64,000 nucleotides of DNA, taken from Rubrivivax sp. GTDB lineage: Bacteria > Pseudomonadota > Gammaproteobacteria > Burkholderiales > Burkholderiaceae_C. The notes beneath the pieces are model-generated. The model ran no database searches. It was not told where the DNA came from and saw only the letters and a program-made list of their open reading frames with translations. Shown here piece after piece: positions 8,117 through 16,265 of this stretch. Made by a program: the position numbers and the translations under genes. The stretch's first letter is position 1. Each line of letters opens with the position of its first letter. Location of the stretch: NCBI GenBank assembly GCA_019635315.1, contig JAHBZT010000001.1, forward strand, positions 790,001 to 854,000. Direction: 5' to 3'.

Positions 8117-9787
8117 GTGGAGACGACGAACAAGCGCTGGCGACCGAAGGCCTGGCTGGCGAGCGGGGCACTGGCCCTGCTGACCGCCTGCGGCGGCGGG
8201 GGCGGCACCGGCAACGAACAGGCGGGCGACGGCGGCGCCGCGCCCGCGGGCGGCTTCCTGGCCGTGGGCAGTTCGGCCCGCACCGCCAGCCTGCACTGGA
8301 CCCCGGTGCCGGGCGCGACCGGCTATACGGTCGAACGCCGTGCGGCGGCCGGCGCCTTCGTGCCGGTGGCCACGCTGGCGGCCGATGCCGACAGCTATCT
8401 CGACGACGCCCTGGCGCCCAACACCGCCTACACCTACCGGCTGGTGCCGACCGGCACCAGCGCGCGCGCGGCCGAGCAGGTGGCCACGACCTCGGCGGAC
8501 CTGCCGGTCACGTCGCCGGCCGGTGCGGCCAGCGGCGCCGCCGCCGAGGCCGCAGTCCCGGCGACCGGCGGCAGCGTCGAGACCGCCGGCGGCCAGGCCC
8601 GTCTGCTACTGGCCGGTGGCGCCGTGCCGGCCGGCACCGCCGTCTCGCTGCAGCCGATCACCAATACCGCGCCCGGCGGCCAGGGCGCCGGCGTGCGCGT
8701 GCACGTGGCCGCGGTCCCGGCACGGCCGCTGACCCTGGTGCTGCGCTACGACGCCGCGCTCGACGGCCAGGCCGACGGCCTGGGCGTGGCGGTGCAGCGG
8801 CCCGACGGCAGCTGGCTGGCCGCGCCGGTCAGCTCGGTCGACAAGGCCGCGCGCACGCTGACCGTGCAGCTGCCGCCGGCGCTGGCCGGCGGCGGCGTCG
8901 CGGGCGTGCAGGCGGCCGCCGCGTCGCGCAGCGCGACGCCGGCGCGCGTCTCGCTGGACCTGGACGTCGTCACTTACCTGGACTTCTACCTCTCGCCGCG
9001 CCAGGCCACCGTGCGCACCGGGGCGACGCAGCTGCTGGTGCCGCATGCCCGCACGCTGGTGGCGACCGGCCGCGTCTGCGTGCCCGACGCGACCATCGGC
9101 TGCCTGTGGATGCCGATCCTGGACACGCGCGAGGTGCCGTTCGAGAACAGCAAGGCCGGCTATGCGCGGCGCTGGGTTGTCTTTGCCGAGGAAGGCGGCA
9201 CCGCCGCGCTGGGCACCGTCACGCCGCGCAGCGGCAGCGGCGCCGTCTACCGGGCGCCGGCGCAGCTGCCCACACCCAACCCGGTGCTCGTCAGCTTCGT
9301 CTCGACGCACGAGCGCAGCGGCCGCACGCTGACGCTGACCGCGTCGATCCGCGTCGGCGAACCGGTGTGGACCGGCATCTTCGCCGGCGCCGCCGCGCCG
9401 GGCCTGCCGTACCGGCTGGCGATGCAGGGGGTGTGGACGGCGGTGGAGGGGTCCAACGGCACGCTGTTCCATGCCAACGGCACGCAGGCCATCCACGAGG
9501 TGCCGGCCGGCTGCCGCTGGCAGTGGACGCCCGACACCGTGGCGCTGCCGCCGGGCGCGCTGACCATCGACCACGGCGTCGACCCGCCGCGCTACACGCT
9601 GGACGTCGGCAGCGACTGGGGCACCGTCAACAAGGTGACCTGCAACGGGCAGGTCATCGAGAGCCACGTCACCGTGCCGGGCCGGTTGCAGGTGCAGGGC
9701 ACGGTCGGCGCCAACGGCACGCGCATCGAGGGCGAGGCCGAGGTCAACGGCGTCCGCTGGAGCTGGTCGATGACGTCGGCGCTCTGA
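8117..9787 (+). CDS. secreted lipoprotein with fibronectin type III domain
   Basis: The protein has 556 residues and starts with GTG, preceded by GGAGGA at 8104-8109. It has a type II signal peptide: a hydrophobic stretch ending in the lipobox LTAC with Cys25, then a Gly-rich linker. A fibronectin type III domain spans about residues 45-125 (SLHWTPVPGATGYTVERR, then NTAYTYRLVPTG). The remaining 400 residues are beta-rich with Ala/Gly/Val repeats and no enzymatic motif I can identify. It probably sits on the outer membrane or cell surface. It is flanked by gaps of about 170 and 215 bases and looks like a single-gene transcript. Confidence 0.8.
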   Translation: METTNKRWRPKAWLASGALALLTACGGGGGTGNEQAGDGGAAPAGGFLAVGSSARTASLHWTPVPGATGYTVERRAAAGAFVPVATLAADADSYLDDALAPNTAYTYRLVPTGTSARAAEQVATTSADLPVTSPAGAASGAAAEAAVPATGGSVETAGGQARLLLAGGAVPAGTAVSLQPITNTAPGGQGAGVRVHVAAVPARPLTLVLRYDAALDGQADGLGVAVQRPDGSWLAAPVSSVDKAARTLTVQLPPALAGGGVAGVQAAAASRSATPARVSLDLDVVTYLDFYLSPRQATVRTGATQLLVPHARTLVATGRVCVPDATIGCLWMPILDTREVPFENSKAGYARRWVVFAEEGGTAALGTVTPRSGSGAVYRAPAQLPTPNPVLVSFVSTHERSGRTLTLTASIRVGEPVWTGIFAGAAAPGLPYRLAMQGVWTAVEGSNGTLFHANGTQAIHEVPAGCRWQWTPDTVALPPGALTIDHGVDPPRYTLDVGSDWGTVNKVTCNGQVIESHVTVPGRLQVQGTVGANGTRIEGEAEVNGVRWSWSMTSAL

Positions 9788-10002
9788 GCGCCGGGCAGCC
9801 GGGCGGCGCCTGGCCGGCCCCGCGGGGAGGTCTTCGCGGCGCGTGGCGACGCCGCAGCGCCCGGGGGCGCAGGACCGGCGCGCGTTCGCCGGGCCGCGGC
9901 CTCCGGGCCGGCAGGCGCTCCGCCGTCCGCGGCGCGGCCCGGCTTGACGCGCCCGCGCGCTTGCCCTTCAATGCGGCGACCCGGCCATGGGAAACCGTCT
10001 CG

Positions 10003-10866
10003 ATGCACGAGCACACAGGGGCCCAGGTTCCGTCGCGCGCGGCACGCGGTGTCGCGCGCGCGCTCGGCGGGTTCAACGCGACCGCGTTCGCCGCGCTCAC
10101 CCTCGTGCTGCTCGACCCGCCGGTCGCCGTGGTGGCCGCCTGGCCCTGGCCCGAGCTGCCGATGTCCTTCGTCTTCCTGGCGTCGATCGCGGCGTCGATC
10201 GCCGCCGTCTGGGCGACGATCGCCTGGCGCGCCGAGGTCACCGCGGTGGCCGGCATCGGGCTCAACACCCTGGTCGCCGGCGGCGGTGCGGCGCTGTACC
10301 TCGGGCTGCAGTTGCACGCCACCGGGCGCGGCGCCTTGGCGGCGATGGCCGGCGTGGCGACCGCCACGGCGCTGTTCGGCGCCGTGCTTTGGGGCTGGGC
10401 GCGCCGCGCGCCGGCGGTTGATCCGCGGCCGCTGCCGGCGCTGGTGCGTCATGCCTTCGTCGCCTTCTCGCTGACCCTGGTCGTCGCCGGCGGCGCGCTG
10501 GCGGCGCAGCGGCAGGTCTTCCCCTGGCCGCTGCAGCCGGGCACGGCCACGCTGTTCGGCTGCATCTTCCTCGGGGCGGCGGCCTACTTCGGGCATGCCG
10601 CGGCGGCGCGCCGCTGGGCCGCGGCCGAGCCGCTGCTGTGGGGCTTCCTGGCCTACGACCTGGTGCTGTTCGTGCCCTACGGCCGCCTGCTCGCCGAGGG
10701 GCACATCGTGACCGACGGCTTCTACGGCAGCAGCGCGCCGGTCAACGTGACGAGCCTCGCGATCTACCTCACCGTGCTCGGCGCGAGCGCGCTGCTGGCG
10801 CTGTACACGATGCTGATCGCGCCGGCAACGCGCTGCTGGGGCCGCGCCGCGCCGCCCGCGGCATGA
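10003..10866 (+). CDS. uncharacterised multi-pass membrane protein
   Basis: The protein has 287 residues and about seven to eight hydrophobic helices. It starts MHEHTGAQVPSRAARG and ends in a short cytoplasmic tail. I do not recognise a family. Sequence such as FGCIFLGAAAYFGHAAAARRW and WGFLAYDLVLFVPYGRL suggests an integral membrane protein with conserved aromatic residues. Its stop codon overlaps the start of the flavin monooxygenase gene (ATGA at 10863-10866), so the two are likely to be translated together and to work together. The start is the first in-frame ATG before the hydrophobic region; its ribosome-binding site is weak. Confidence 0.7.
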   Translation: MHEHTGAQVPSRAARGVARALGGFNATAFAALTLVLLDPPVAVVAAWPWPELPMSFVFLASIAASIAAVWATIAWRAEVTAVAGIGLNTLVAGGGAALYLGLQLHATGRGALAAMAGVATATALFGAVLWGWARRAPAVDPRPLPALVRHAFVAFSLTLVVAGGALAAQRQVFPWPLQPGTATLFGCIFLGAAAYFGHAAAARRWAAAEPLLWGFLAYDLVLFVPYGRLLAEGHIVTDGFYGSSAPVNVTSLAIYLTVLGASALLALYTMLIAPATRCWGRAAPPAA

Positions 10867-12206
10867 ATGGCCGTCGCGCCGCGCCACCGGTGCGCAGCGC
10901 CGTCGTCGTCGGCGCCGGCATCGCCGGGCTGGCCGCGGCCAGCGTGCTGGCCAGCCGTGTCGGGCGCGTGCACCTGGTCGAACGCGACCGCCTGCCCGCC
11001 GCGCCGCAGGACCGCGCCGGCACGCCGCAGGCGCGCCACCTGCACAACCTGCTGATGCGCGGCCAGCATGGGCTGGAGTCGCTGTTTCCCGGCTTCGGCG
11101 CGATGCTCGCGGCCGGCGGCGCAGTCTCCATGGACCTGACCGCCGAGATGCGCTTCCACACGATCTGGTCGGCCTGCTTCCCGCGCTACCCATCGGATCT
11201 GCACGCTCGCGTCTCGTCGCGCGCCCTCGTCGAGCACGCCGCGCGGCGGCTGTTGCGCGGCCGCCCGCAGGTGCGCTGGCACGAGGGGCACCGCGTCGTC
11301 GGCTGGCTCGGCGACGCCGGCCGCCTGCGCGGCGTGCGTTGCGAGCACGACGGCGCCACGGTCGACATCGAGGCCGACCTGGTCGTCGACGCGAGCGGCC
11401 GCGGCAGCACGCTGCCGCGCTGGCTGCACGAGCAAGGCGGCATCGCCGTGCCGGTGACCGAGGTCGACCCGGGCCTGGGCTACGCGAGCCGGATCTACCG
11501 CATGCCCGACGCCGCGCCCGACTGGAAGATGCTGGTCGTGCGCAACCCGCTGCCGTCGCGTCGCGGCGGCGGCGTCCTACCGCTCGAAGGCGGGCGCTGG
11601 ATCGTGACCCTCGCCGGTTTCTGCGGCGACCATCCGCCGCATGACGTGGTCGGCTTCGACGCCTATGCGCGCAGCTTCAGCGTCCCCGACCTGGCCGACG
11701 CCATGGCCGCGGCCGAGCCGCTGGGTCCGCCGGTCGGCTACCGCCGCACGACCAGCCTGTGGCGTCATTACGAACGGCTGCCGCATTGGCCGCAGGGCCT
11801 GCTCGCGCTAGGCGACGGCGTGTGCTGCTTCAACCCGGTCTACGGCCAGGGGATGAGCGTCGCCGCCAGCGCGGCCGAGCTGCTCGCCACGCTCGCCGAT
11901 CGCGACGGGCTCGACGCGCAGCTCGGCGATCGCTACCGCCGCGCGCTGCCGGCGGTGCTGCAGGCGCCGTGGACGATGGCCGCGAGCGAGGACGCCCGGT
12001 ACGGCGCCGCAGGCACCCGCGCGCCCGCGGGCATGCGGCTGCGCCATCGGCTGATGGACGCGATCGCCTTCGGCGCGTTGCGCGACCCTCGCATCCACTA
12101 CCGGTGGATGCGCGTGGCGCACCTGCTCGATCCACCGGCGGCACTGGTCGCGCCCGCGATGCTGGTGCGCACCGCCGGCGCGCACCTGCGCCGGCAGGCC
12201 TCGTAG
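10863..12206 (+). CDS. FAD-dependent monooxygenase/oxidoreductase
   Basis: The protein has 447 residues. The N-terminal GxGxxG motif is VVVGAGIAGLAAASVLA (about residues 14-30), ending in an acidic residue (VERD) that binds the ribose of FAD. DASGRGSTLPRWL corresponds to the DG-like region, and LALGDGVCCFNPVYGQGMSVA is the second FAD motif of the FAD_binding_3/halogenase-like group. The HLHNLLMRGQHGLESLFPG segment is typical of a subgroup often found in secondary-metabolism clusters. It is coupled to the membrane protein upstream by a 4-base overlap. The substrate is unknown; a hydrophobic, membrane-embedded one is a reasonable guess. Confidence 0.85.
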   Translation: MNGRRAAPPVRSAVVVGAGIAGLAAASVLASRVGRVHLVERDRLPAAPQDRAGTPQARHLHNLLMRGQHGLESLFPGFGAMLAAGGAVSMDLTAEMRFHTIWSACFPRYPSDLHARVSSRALVEHAARRLLRGRPQVRWHEGHRVVGWLGDAGRLRGVRCEHDGATVDIEADLVVDASGRGSTLPRWLHEQGGIAVPVTEVDPGLGYASRIYRMPDAAPDWKMLVVRNPLPSRRGGGVLPLEGGRWIVTLAGFCGDHPPHDVVGFDAYARSFSVPDLADAMAAAEPLGPPVGYRRTTSLWRHYERLPHWPQGLLALGDGVCCFNPVYGQGMSVAASAAELLATLADRDGLDAQLGDRYRRALPAVLQAPWTMAASEDARYGAAGTRAPAGMRLRHRLMDAIAFGALRDPRIHYRWMRVAHLLDPPAALVAPAMLVRTAGAHLRRQAS

Positions 12207-12347
12207 ACCGCGCGCCGCGAGCCACGGCCGGCCGCGCGCGCTGCCGCGCCGCGCCTGCCGGTCGCAGCGGCCGCAGCGGCCGCGTCTCGTCGACGCACCA
12301 CGCCGCCGCGGCTAGCATGCCGGCCTGCCGTGCCCGGAGCCGCTGCG

Positions 12348-12752
12348 ATGACCCGCTATGTGATCGGTCCCGACGTCGCGCTTCACCTGGCGCAGCAGCG
12401 CCGCCGGGTGCCCGCGCCGCACCGGCTGCTGGCGCCGACGCTGCTGCGCTCGCAGGTGCTGGCCCTGCTGTACGGCGCGGTGCAGCGCGGCGAGCTGCCG
12501 CGCCAGGAAGCCGAGCGCCGGCTCGACCACCTGCGGGCGCTGCGCCTGCGGCTGCTGGGCGACCGCGTGCTGCAGCGCGTGGCCTGGCAACTGGCCGAAC
12601 GGCTGGGCTGGGCCGACACCTTCGTCGCCGAATACCTGGCGCTGACCCAGCTGCAGGCCGATGCCTTCGTGACGCTGGACCTGCGGCTGGCGGCAGCCGT
12701 GCAGGGCGTCGTGCCGGTGGCGGGCGTCGACGAACTGGCCGCCGGCAGCTGA
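12348..12752 (+). CDS. PIN-domain protein, VapC-like
   Basis: The protein has 134 residues. The order of motifs fits a PIN ribonuclease: YVIGPDVALHL (first acidic residue), LLAPTLLRSQVLALLYGAV, and WADTFVAEYLALTQLQADAFVTLDLRLA (third and fourth acids). The usual Glu of the second motif (SEV in many VapC proteins) reads SQV here, so nuclease activity is uncertain. No VapB-like antitoxin gene is visible on either side. GGAG at 12336-12339 sets the start at 12348. The gene is followed by the 105-bp inverted-end repeat. Confidence 0.65.
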   Translation: MTRYVIGPDVALHLAQQRRRVPAPHRLLAPTLLRSQVLALLYGAVQRGELPRQEAERRLDHLRALRLRLLGDRVLQRVAWQLAERLGWADTFVAEYLALTQLQADAFVTLDLRLAAAVQGVVPVAGVDELAAGS

Positions 12753-12801
12753 CCGCGGCCCGTGGCTGCTGAACCGCGGTCAGCCTGCCGCCGGCCCCCT
12801 C

Positions 12802-12906
12802 ATACGGCTTCGCGTTCAACGCGCCAACCGCGTTGCTTCGCCTCGCCGTGCGTCAGCACTGTCTTCGGCTCCGCGCCTTGTTATCGCATTGAATGCGAAG
12901 CCGTAT
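12802..12906 (+). repeat. 105-bp dispersed element with terminal inverted repeats, copy 1
   Basis: The element begins ATACGGCTTCGCGTTCAACG and ends GAATGCGAAGCCGTAT. The outer 22 bases of each end are inverted repeats matching at 20 of 22 positions. A second copy of the same length lies in the opposite orientation at 50095-50199 and is highly similar throughout, including the central GCCGTGCGTCAGCACTGTCT. Its right edge shares one base with the stop codon of the PEP-CTERM gene at 12906-12908. It has the architecture of a MITE or a large extragenic palindrome. The arms could also act as a bidirectional terminator between the convergent PIN and PEP-CTERM genes. Confidence 0.85.
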
Positions 12907-13631
12907 CAGGGGCGGCGCCGGCGCACGGCGCGCATCACGAACAGCAGGCCGGCGCCGGCCAATGCGACGGTGCCGGGTTCCGGGATCATCGACACCACCC
13001 GCACGTCGTCCACGTAGTAGGTCCGCGGCCCGCCGGTGGCCAGCGTGCCCAGCGCCCAGCCGTGCGCGGTGGTCAGCCCCAGGCCGTCGTTGGGTGCCCC
13101 GTTGCCGATCTCCTTGCGCGTCAGGTCGGCAAAGGCGATGGACATCGCCTTCCAGCCGCTGAAGTCGTCGACGAAGGCCGCGGTCCAGAGCTCGAATGGA
13201 TAGCCGGTCGAGCCGGGCTCCCGGTTGTCCAGCAGGTCGATGAACATCTCGGCGCCGCTGTCGTGGCCGTACAGCCAGAAGGTCAGGGTGTCGAAGGACG
13301 ACCAGTCCCGGGGCGCCAGGCGGTCGACGGCCGCATTCTCGAAGACATGCACGAAACCGGCAAAGCTGTCGGTGTCGACATCCAGCGCCAGCACCTGGTT
13401 GCCGGGCGCGGCACCGGGCACGGGCGCCGGCGGCGTCGAGGTGGTGCCGATGGCCACCGCACCGCTGCCCTGGAACGTCGAGAAGCCGATGAGGATCCCG
13501 TTGCTGCCGTCGATGCCGGCGGGCAGCCCGCCTTCGAACCCGTCGACCGGCGCTGCCGCTGCCGGGCCGGCCCCTGCGAACAGGGCGAGCGGGAACAGGG
13601 CCGACAGAAGCGTCGCTCGGCTGGACCGCAT
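12906..13631 (-). CDS. PEP-CTERM sorting domain protein (DUF4465-like body)
   Basis: The protein has 241 residues. A signal peptide (LLSALFPLALFAGAGPAAAA) is followed by a beta-rich secreted domain of about 180 residues with TLTFWLYGHDSG and YYVDDVRVV, resembling DUF4465-type jelly-roll proteins. The C-terminus is a complete sorting signal: IPEPGTVALAGAGLLFVMRA, then RRRRP. Such proteins are processed by exosortase and belong to the exopolysaccharide matrix; no exosortase gene is in the window. AAGGAAG eight bases before the ATG at 13631 supports the start. The 137-base upstream gap holds no obvious sigma-54 promoter. Confidence 0.9.
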   Translation of the reverse strand: MRSSRATLLSALFPLALFAGAGPAAAAPVDGFEGGLPAGIDGSNGILIGFSTFQGSGAVAIGTTSTPPAPVPGAAPGNQVLALDVDTDSFAGFVHVFENAAVDRLAPRDWSSFDTLTFWLYGHDSGAEMFIDLLDNREPGSTGYPFELWTAAFVDDFSGWKAMSIAFADLTRKEIGNGAPNDGLGLTTAHGWALGTLATGGPRTYYVDDVRVVSMIPEPGTVALAGAGLLFVMRAVRRRRP

Positions 13632-13768
13632 GGGTACTTCCTTTCGGGCTCCAGGTCCTGCCCCTGCAGAACTCATCGGCGCAAGAACTCTAGCCGAGCG
13701 AACCCGATGCCGGCGAGCGCGCCGATCCCCCCAGGGTCAGGGGGTTCGAAGCGCGCGTTGACGGGCGG

Positions 13769-14257
13769 TCAAGGTCCGCCGCGCGGCCGCTCCAGCGCCA
13801 GCGCGAGCACGATCTCGCCCTCGTCGACCTCGCCGGTGGGCTCGAAGCCCAGCGAGCGGTACAGCGCCTCGGGGCTGCCCTCGCCGGGCACGTAGGAGAT
13901 GCTCAGCCGGTCGAACAGGCCCTTGCGCCGCACATGCTCGATCACGAGCTGCAGCGCGGCGCGGCCGATGCCGCGGCGCTGGTGGCGTGCGTCGACCATC
14001 AGCCGCCAGACGCCGATCTCGGGCTGCGCCGGCACCGGGTCGCGCAGCGAGTCGTCGGACAGCATCACGAAGCCGACCGGTTCGTCGCCCAGGTAGATCG
14101 CGCGGTACCAGGCCTCGGGCGCGAACAGCGCCTGCGCCAGCGACACCGCATTCGGCGCGACGAAGCGGTTCTGGTCCTCGGCGACCTTGAGCTTGACGAC
14201 CGGGATCACCGTCTCGGCGGTGATCTCGCGCAGCGTGACCGGCGGTCGGTCGTCCAT
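13769..14257 (-). CDS. GNAT acetyltransferase, diamine/spermidine type
   Basis: The protein has 162 residues. The N-terminal VTLREITAETVIPVVKLKV followed by FVAPNAVSLAQALF matches the BltD/PaiA-like polyamine acetyltransferase group. Motif A is RLMVDARHQRRGIGRAAL (QRRGIG). The C-terminus has SYVPGEGSPEALYRSLGFEP. Acetylation of spermidine or another amine is likely by family, but the acceptor is not proven. It starts 12 bases after the DUF1272 stop on the same strand, so the two probably form an operon. Confidence 0.85.
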   Translation of the reverse strand: MDDRPPVTLREITAETVIPVVKLKVAEDQNRFVAPNAVSLAQALFAPEAWYRAIYLGDEPVGFVMLSDDSLRDPVPAQPEIGVWRLMVDARHQRRGIGRAALQLVIEHVRRKGLFDRLSISYVPGEGSPEALYRSLGFEPTGEVDEGEIVLALALERPRGGP

Positions 14258-14268
14258 CGCGGCGTGCC

Positions 14269-14520
14269 TCAGCCGACCGCCGCGGCGCAGCCCTGCGGCT
14301 TCACGACGCGCTCGCCGGACGGCGGGAACTTCGCCAGCTTCGCCGCCGGGCGCACCGGCCGGCGCACCAGCTCGCCGCCGCAGTTGGGGCAGACGCCGCC
14401 CAGCGTGGCGGTGGCGCAGCGCTCGCAGAAGGTGCACTCGAACGAGCAGATGCGGGCGTTGCGCGCGTCCGGCGGCAGGTCAGCGGCGCAACATTCGCAG
14501 CAAGGGCGCAACTGCAGCAT
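14269..14520 (-). CDS. DUF1272 cysteine-rich protein
   Basis: The protein has 83 residues. The pattern MLQLRPCCECCAADLPPDA, then CSFECTFCERCATATLGGVCPNCGG, is the DUF1272 signature of repeated Cys pairs, predicted to bind zinc. Family members are small cytoplasmic proteins without a known role. The C-terminal 30 residues are a basic tail. It lies directly upstream of the polyamine-type acetyltransferase gene and is probably co-transcribed with it. Confidence 0.9.
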   Translation of the reverse strand: MLQLRPCCECCAADLPPDARNARICSFECTFCERCATATLGGVCPNCGGELVRRPVRPAAKLAKFPPSGERVVKPQGCAAAVG

Positions 14521-14591
14521 GGTGACACCTGGTCGGTGGTCGACAGGGCTCGCAGTCTAGCGACGCCCGCGCCGCCGGGCACGCACCGCGC

Positions 14592-15104
14592 TCACGGCAG
14601 CTCGACGCCGGCCGCGCGCGCCGCCGCGCGCACCGGCTCGGGCCAGTTGATCCGCCCCGGGTCCTGGCCGCTGGCCATGCCCATCAGCCAGGCCGCTTCG
14701 CTGCCCACGTTGCGGAAGCCGCGCGACACGCCGGGCGGGATGCTCACCACGTCCCAGGGCTGCAGGCGCAGGCTGCGTGCCCCCTCGGGGCCCCAGAAGA
14801 CCTCCCAGGTGCCGGTGAGCGCCACGAAGACCTCCTGCGTCAGGTGGTTGTGCAGCGGCGCCGCCTTGCCCGGTTCGCAGTGCACGAGGTTGAGGTGAAA
14901 GCCCTCGGCCTGCAGCGGCGCGTCGGGCGGCGTGCCCAGCACGCGGTAGGTCGTGCGCTCGCAGCCGGGGATCAGCGCGTCCACGTAGTCGGCGGTCGGC
15001 TGCAGCCGCGCGAAGCGCGCCACGCGCGCCTCCATCTCGGCGACCGTGGGGTTGGCGTCGGTGATGGGCGCCGTGGCGGGGCCGCCGGTGTCGGGGTCGT
15101 TCAT
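14592..15104 (-). CDS. cupin-domain protein
   Basis: The protein has 170 residues. A single cupin barrel contains the metal-binding pattern PLHNHLTQEVFVALTGTWEV (two His and Glu of cupin motif 1). Motif 2 is degenerate (PPGVSRGFRNVG, with no obvious His). FHLNLVHCEPGKAAPLH precedes the barrel. It could be a small metalloenzyme or a sugar/metabolite-binding protein; nothing specifies the ligand. The gene starts five bases downstream of the stop codon of the GNAT gene at 15109 and runs in the same direction, so it closes a four-gene minus-strand group. Confidence 0.75.
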   Translation of the reverse strand: MNDPDTGGPATAPITDANPTVAEMEARVARFARLQPTADYVDALIPGCERTTYRVLGTPPDAPLQAEGFHLNLVHCEPGKAAPLHNHLTQEVFVALTGTWEVFWGPEGARSLRLQPWDVVSIPPGVSRGFRNVGSEAAWLMGMASGQDPGRINWPEPVRAAARAAGVELP

Positions 15105-15108
15105 GGCG

Positions 15109-15630
15109 TCACAGCAGTCGCTGCCAGTGGCCGACATCGTGCCAGCGGCCGAATTTCCAGCCGACCTCGGCGAGGTGCGCCACCTTGCGCAGGCCGAACC
15201 CTTCGTGCAGCGCGACGCTGGCGTCGTTGGGCAGCGCGATGACGGCCAGCACCGAGTGCCAGGGGCCCTGCACGAGGCGCTCGAACAGCGCGCCGTACAG
15301 CGCGCGGCCGGCGCCGCGGCGCTGGCCCTCGGGCGCCACGTAGACCGTGCACTCGACGGTGAAGCGGTAGGCCGCGCGCTCGCGCCAGGGCGCGGCGTAG
15401 GCATAGCCGGCGACGCGGCCGTCCCGTTCGGCGACCAGCCAGGGCAGCCCGGCGGCGGTGACCTTCGCGAGCCGGCGCGCCATCTCGTCGCCGTCGACCG
15501 CGGTCTCCTCGAAGCTGATCGCGGTGTGCAGCACGCAGGGGTTGTAGATCTCGGCCAGGCGCGCGCCGTCCGCGGGTGTGGCGGGGCGCAGTGCCCAGGG
15601 CGGCGGCGGGTGCGTTGCGGCGGCGTTCAA
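15109..15630 (-). CDS. GNAT acetyltransferase, phosphinothricin acetyltransferase-like
   Basis: The protein has 173 residues. WALRPATPADGARLAEIYNPCVLHTAISFEE is the typical N-terminus of the Pat/Bar/YncA group, and the acetyl-CoA loop is QRRGAGRALYGALF. The C-terminus ends GWKFGRWHDVGHWQRLL, also family-typical. I assign a TTG start at 15630 because it overlaps the upstream stop (TTGA at 15627-15630) and no in-frame ATG precedes the conserved domain. These enzymes acetylate amino-acid analogues such as methionine sulfoximine; the physiological substrate here is unknown. Confidence 0.85.
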   Translation of the reverse strand: MNAAATHPPPPWALRPATPADGARLAEIYNPCVLHTAISFEETAVDGDEMARRLAKVTAAGLPWLVAERDGRVAGYAYAAPWRERAAYRFTVECTVYVAPEGQRRGAGRALYGALFERLVQGPWHSVLAVIALPNDASVALHEGFGLRKVAHLAEVGWKFGRWHDVGHWQRLL

Positions 15631-16211
15631 GGCGCCTGCTCCAGCCGCAGCCGCACCACCGGCCGCTGCGGCCGCCGGCGCGCCACTTCCACGAAGCCGG
15701 CCTTGTCGTACATCGACTTCGCGCCATGCCACAGCCAGTCGTCGCGGCCCGGCGGCTGCTTGTCCACCGGGTAGGCTTCCAGCAGCGTGGCGCCCTGGGC
15801 GCGCGCGTAGGCCACGGCCGCCTGCAGCAGCGCCGACGCGATGCCCTGGTGGCGCTGCGCGGGCGGCACGACGAAGCAGACGACCGACCACACCGGCTGC
15901 GCGTCGACCGGCTTCATCACCGGCGAGCGCTGCAGCTTCGCGAACTGTTCGCGCGGCCCCAGCGTGACCCAGCCGACGGGCTCGCCGTCGCGGTAGGCCA
16001 GCAGCCCGGCCGCCGGCTCGCTGCCGGCCAGCGCCTGCAGTTGCCGGCGCCGCTGGTCCTGCAGCCGCACGCCCGCCGGCAGCGCGGGGCGGCCGCTTTC
16101 GCGGTAGTACATGCACCAGCAGCCGCGCGCGATCGAGCAGCCGCGCGCGCCGAACAGCGCCTCGAGGTCGGGCCAGCGGGCGACGGTCAGCGGTTCGATG
16201 GCCAGGGTCAT
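15627..16211 (-). CDS. GNAT acetyltransferase
   Basis: The protein has 194 residues. An unusual N-terminal part, WPDLEALFGARGCSIARGCWCMYYRE, precedes the GNAT core and is shared by a bacterial family of uncharacterised acetyltransferases. The acetyl-CoA motif is PAQRHQGIASALLQAAVAYA (RHQGIA), preceded by WSVVCFVV and followed by LEAYPVD. The C-terminus has MYDKAGFVEVARR. Its stop overlaps the TTG start of the next GNAT gene by three bases, which suggests translational coupling. It lies 54 bases after the stop of the GNAT gene at 16266. Confidence 0.85.
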   Translation of the reverse strand: MTLAIEPLTVARWPDLEALFGARGCSIARGCWCMYYRESGRPALPAGVRLQDQRRRQLQALAGSEPAAGLLAYRDGEPVGWVTLGPREQFAKLQRSPVMKPVDAQPVWSVVCFVVPPAQRHQGIASALLQAAVAYARAQGATLLEAYPVDKQPPGRDDWLWHGAKSMYDKAGFVEVARRRPQRPVVRLRLEQAP

Positions 16212-16265
16212 GGTCGGTCGCAGCGGTGCGGGGGCGGCGGGGCGGCCGGATCCGCGGGCCCCGGC

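Noticed and set aside
13758-13772. TTGACGGGCGGTCAA as an FNR-type site
   Set aside because: The half-sites are five bases apart instead of four, and the site overlaps the end of a gene.
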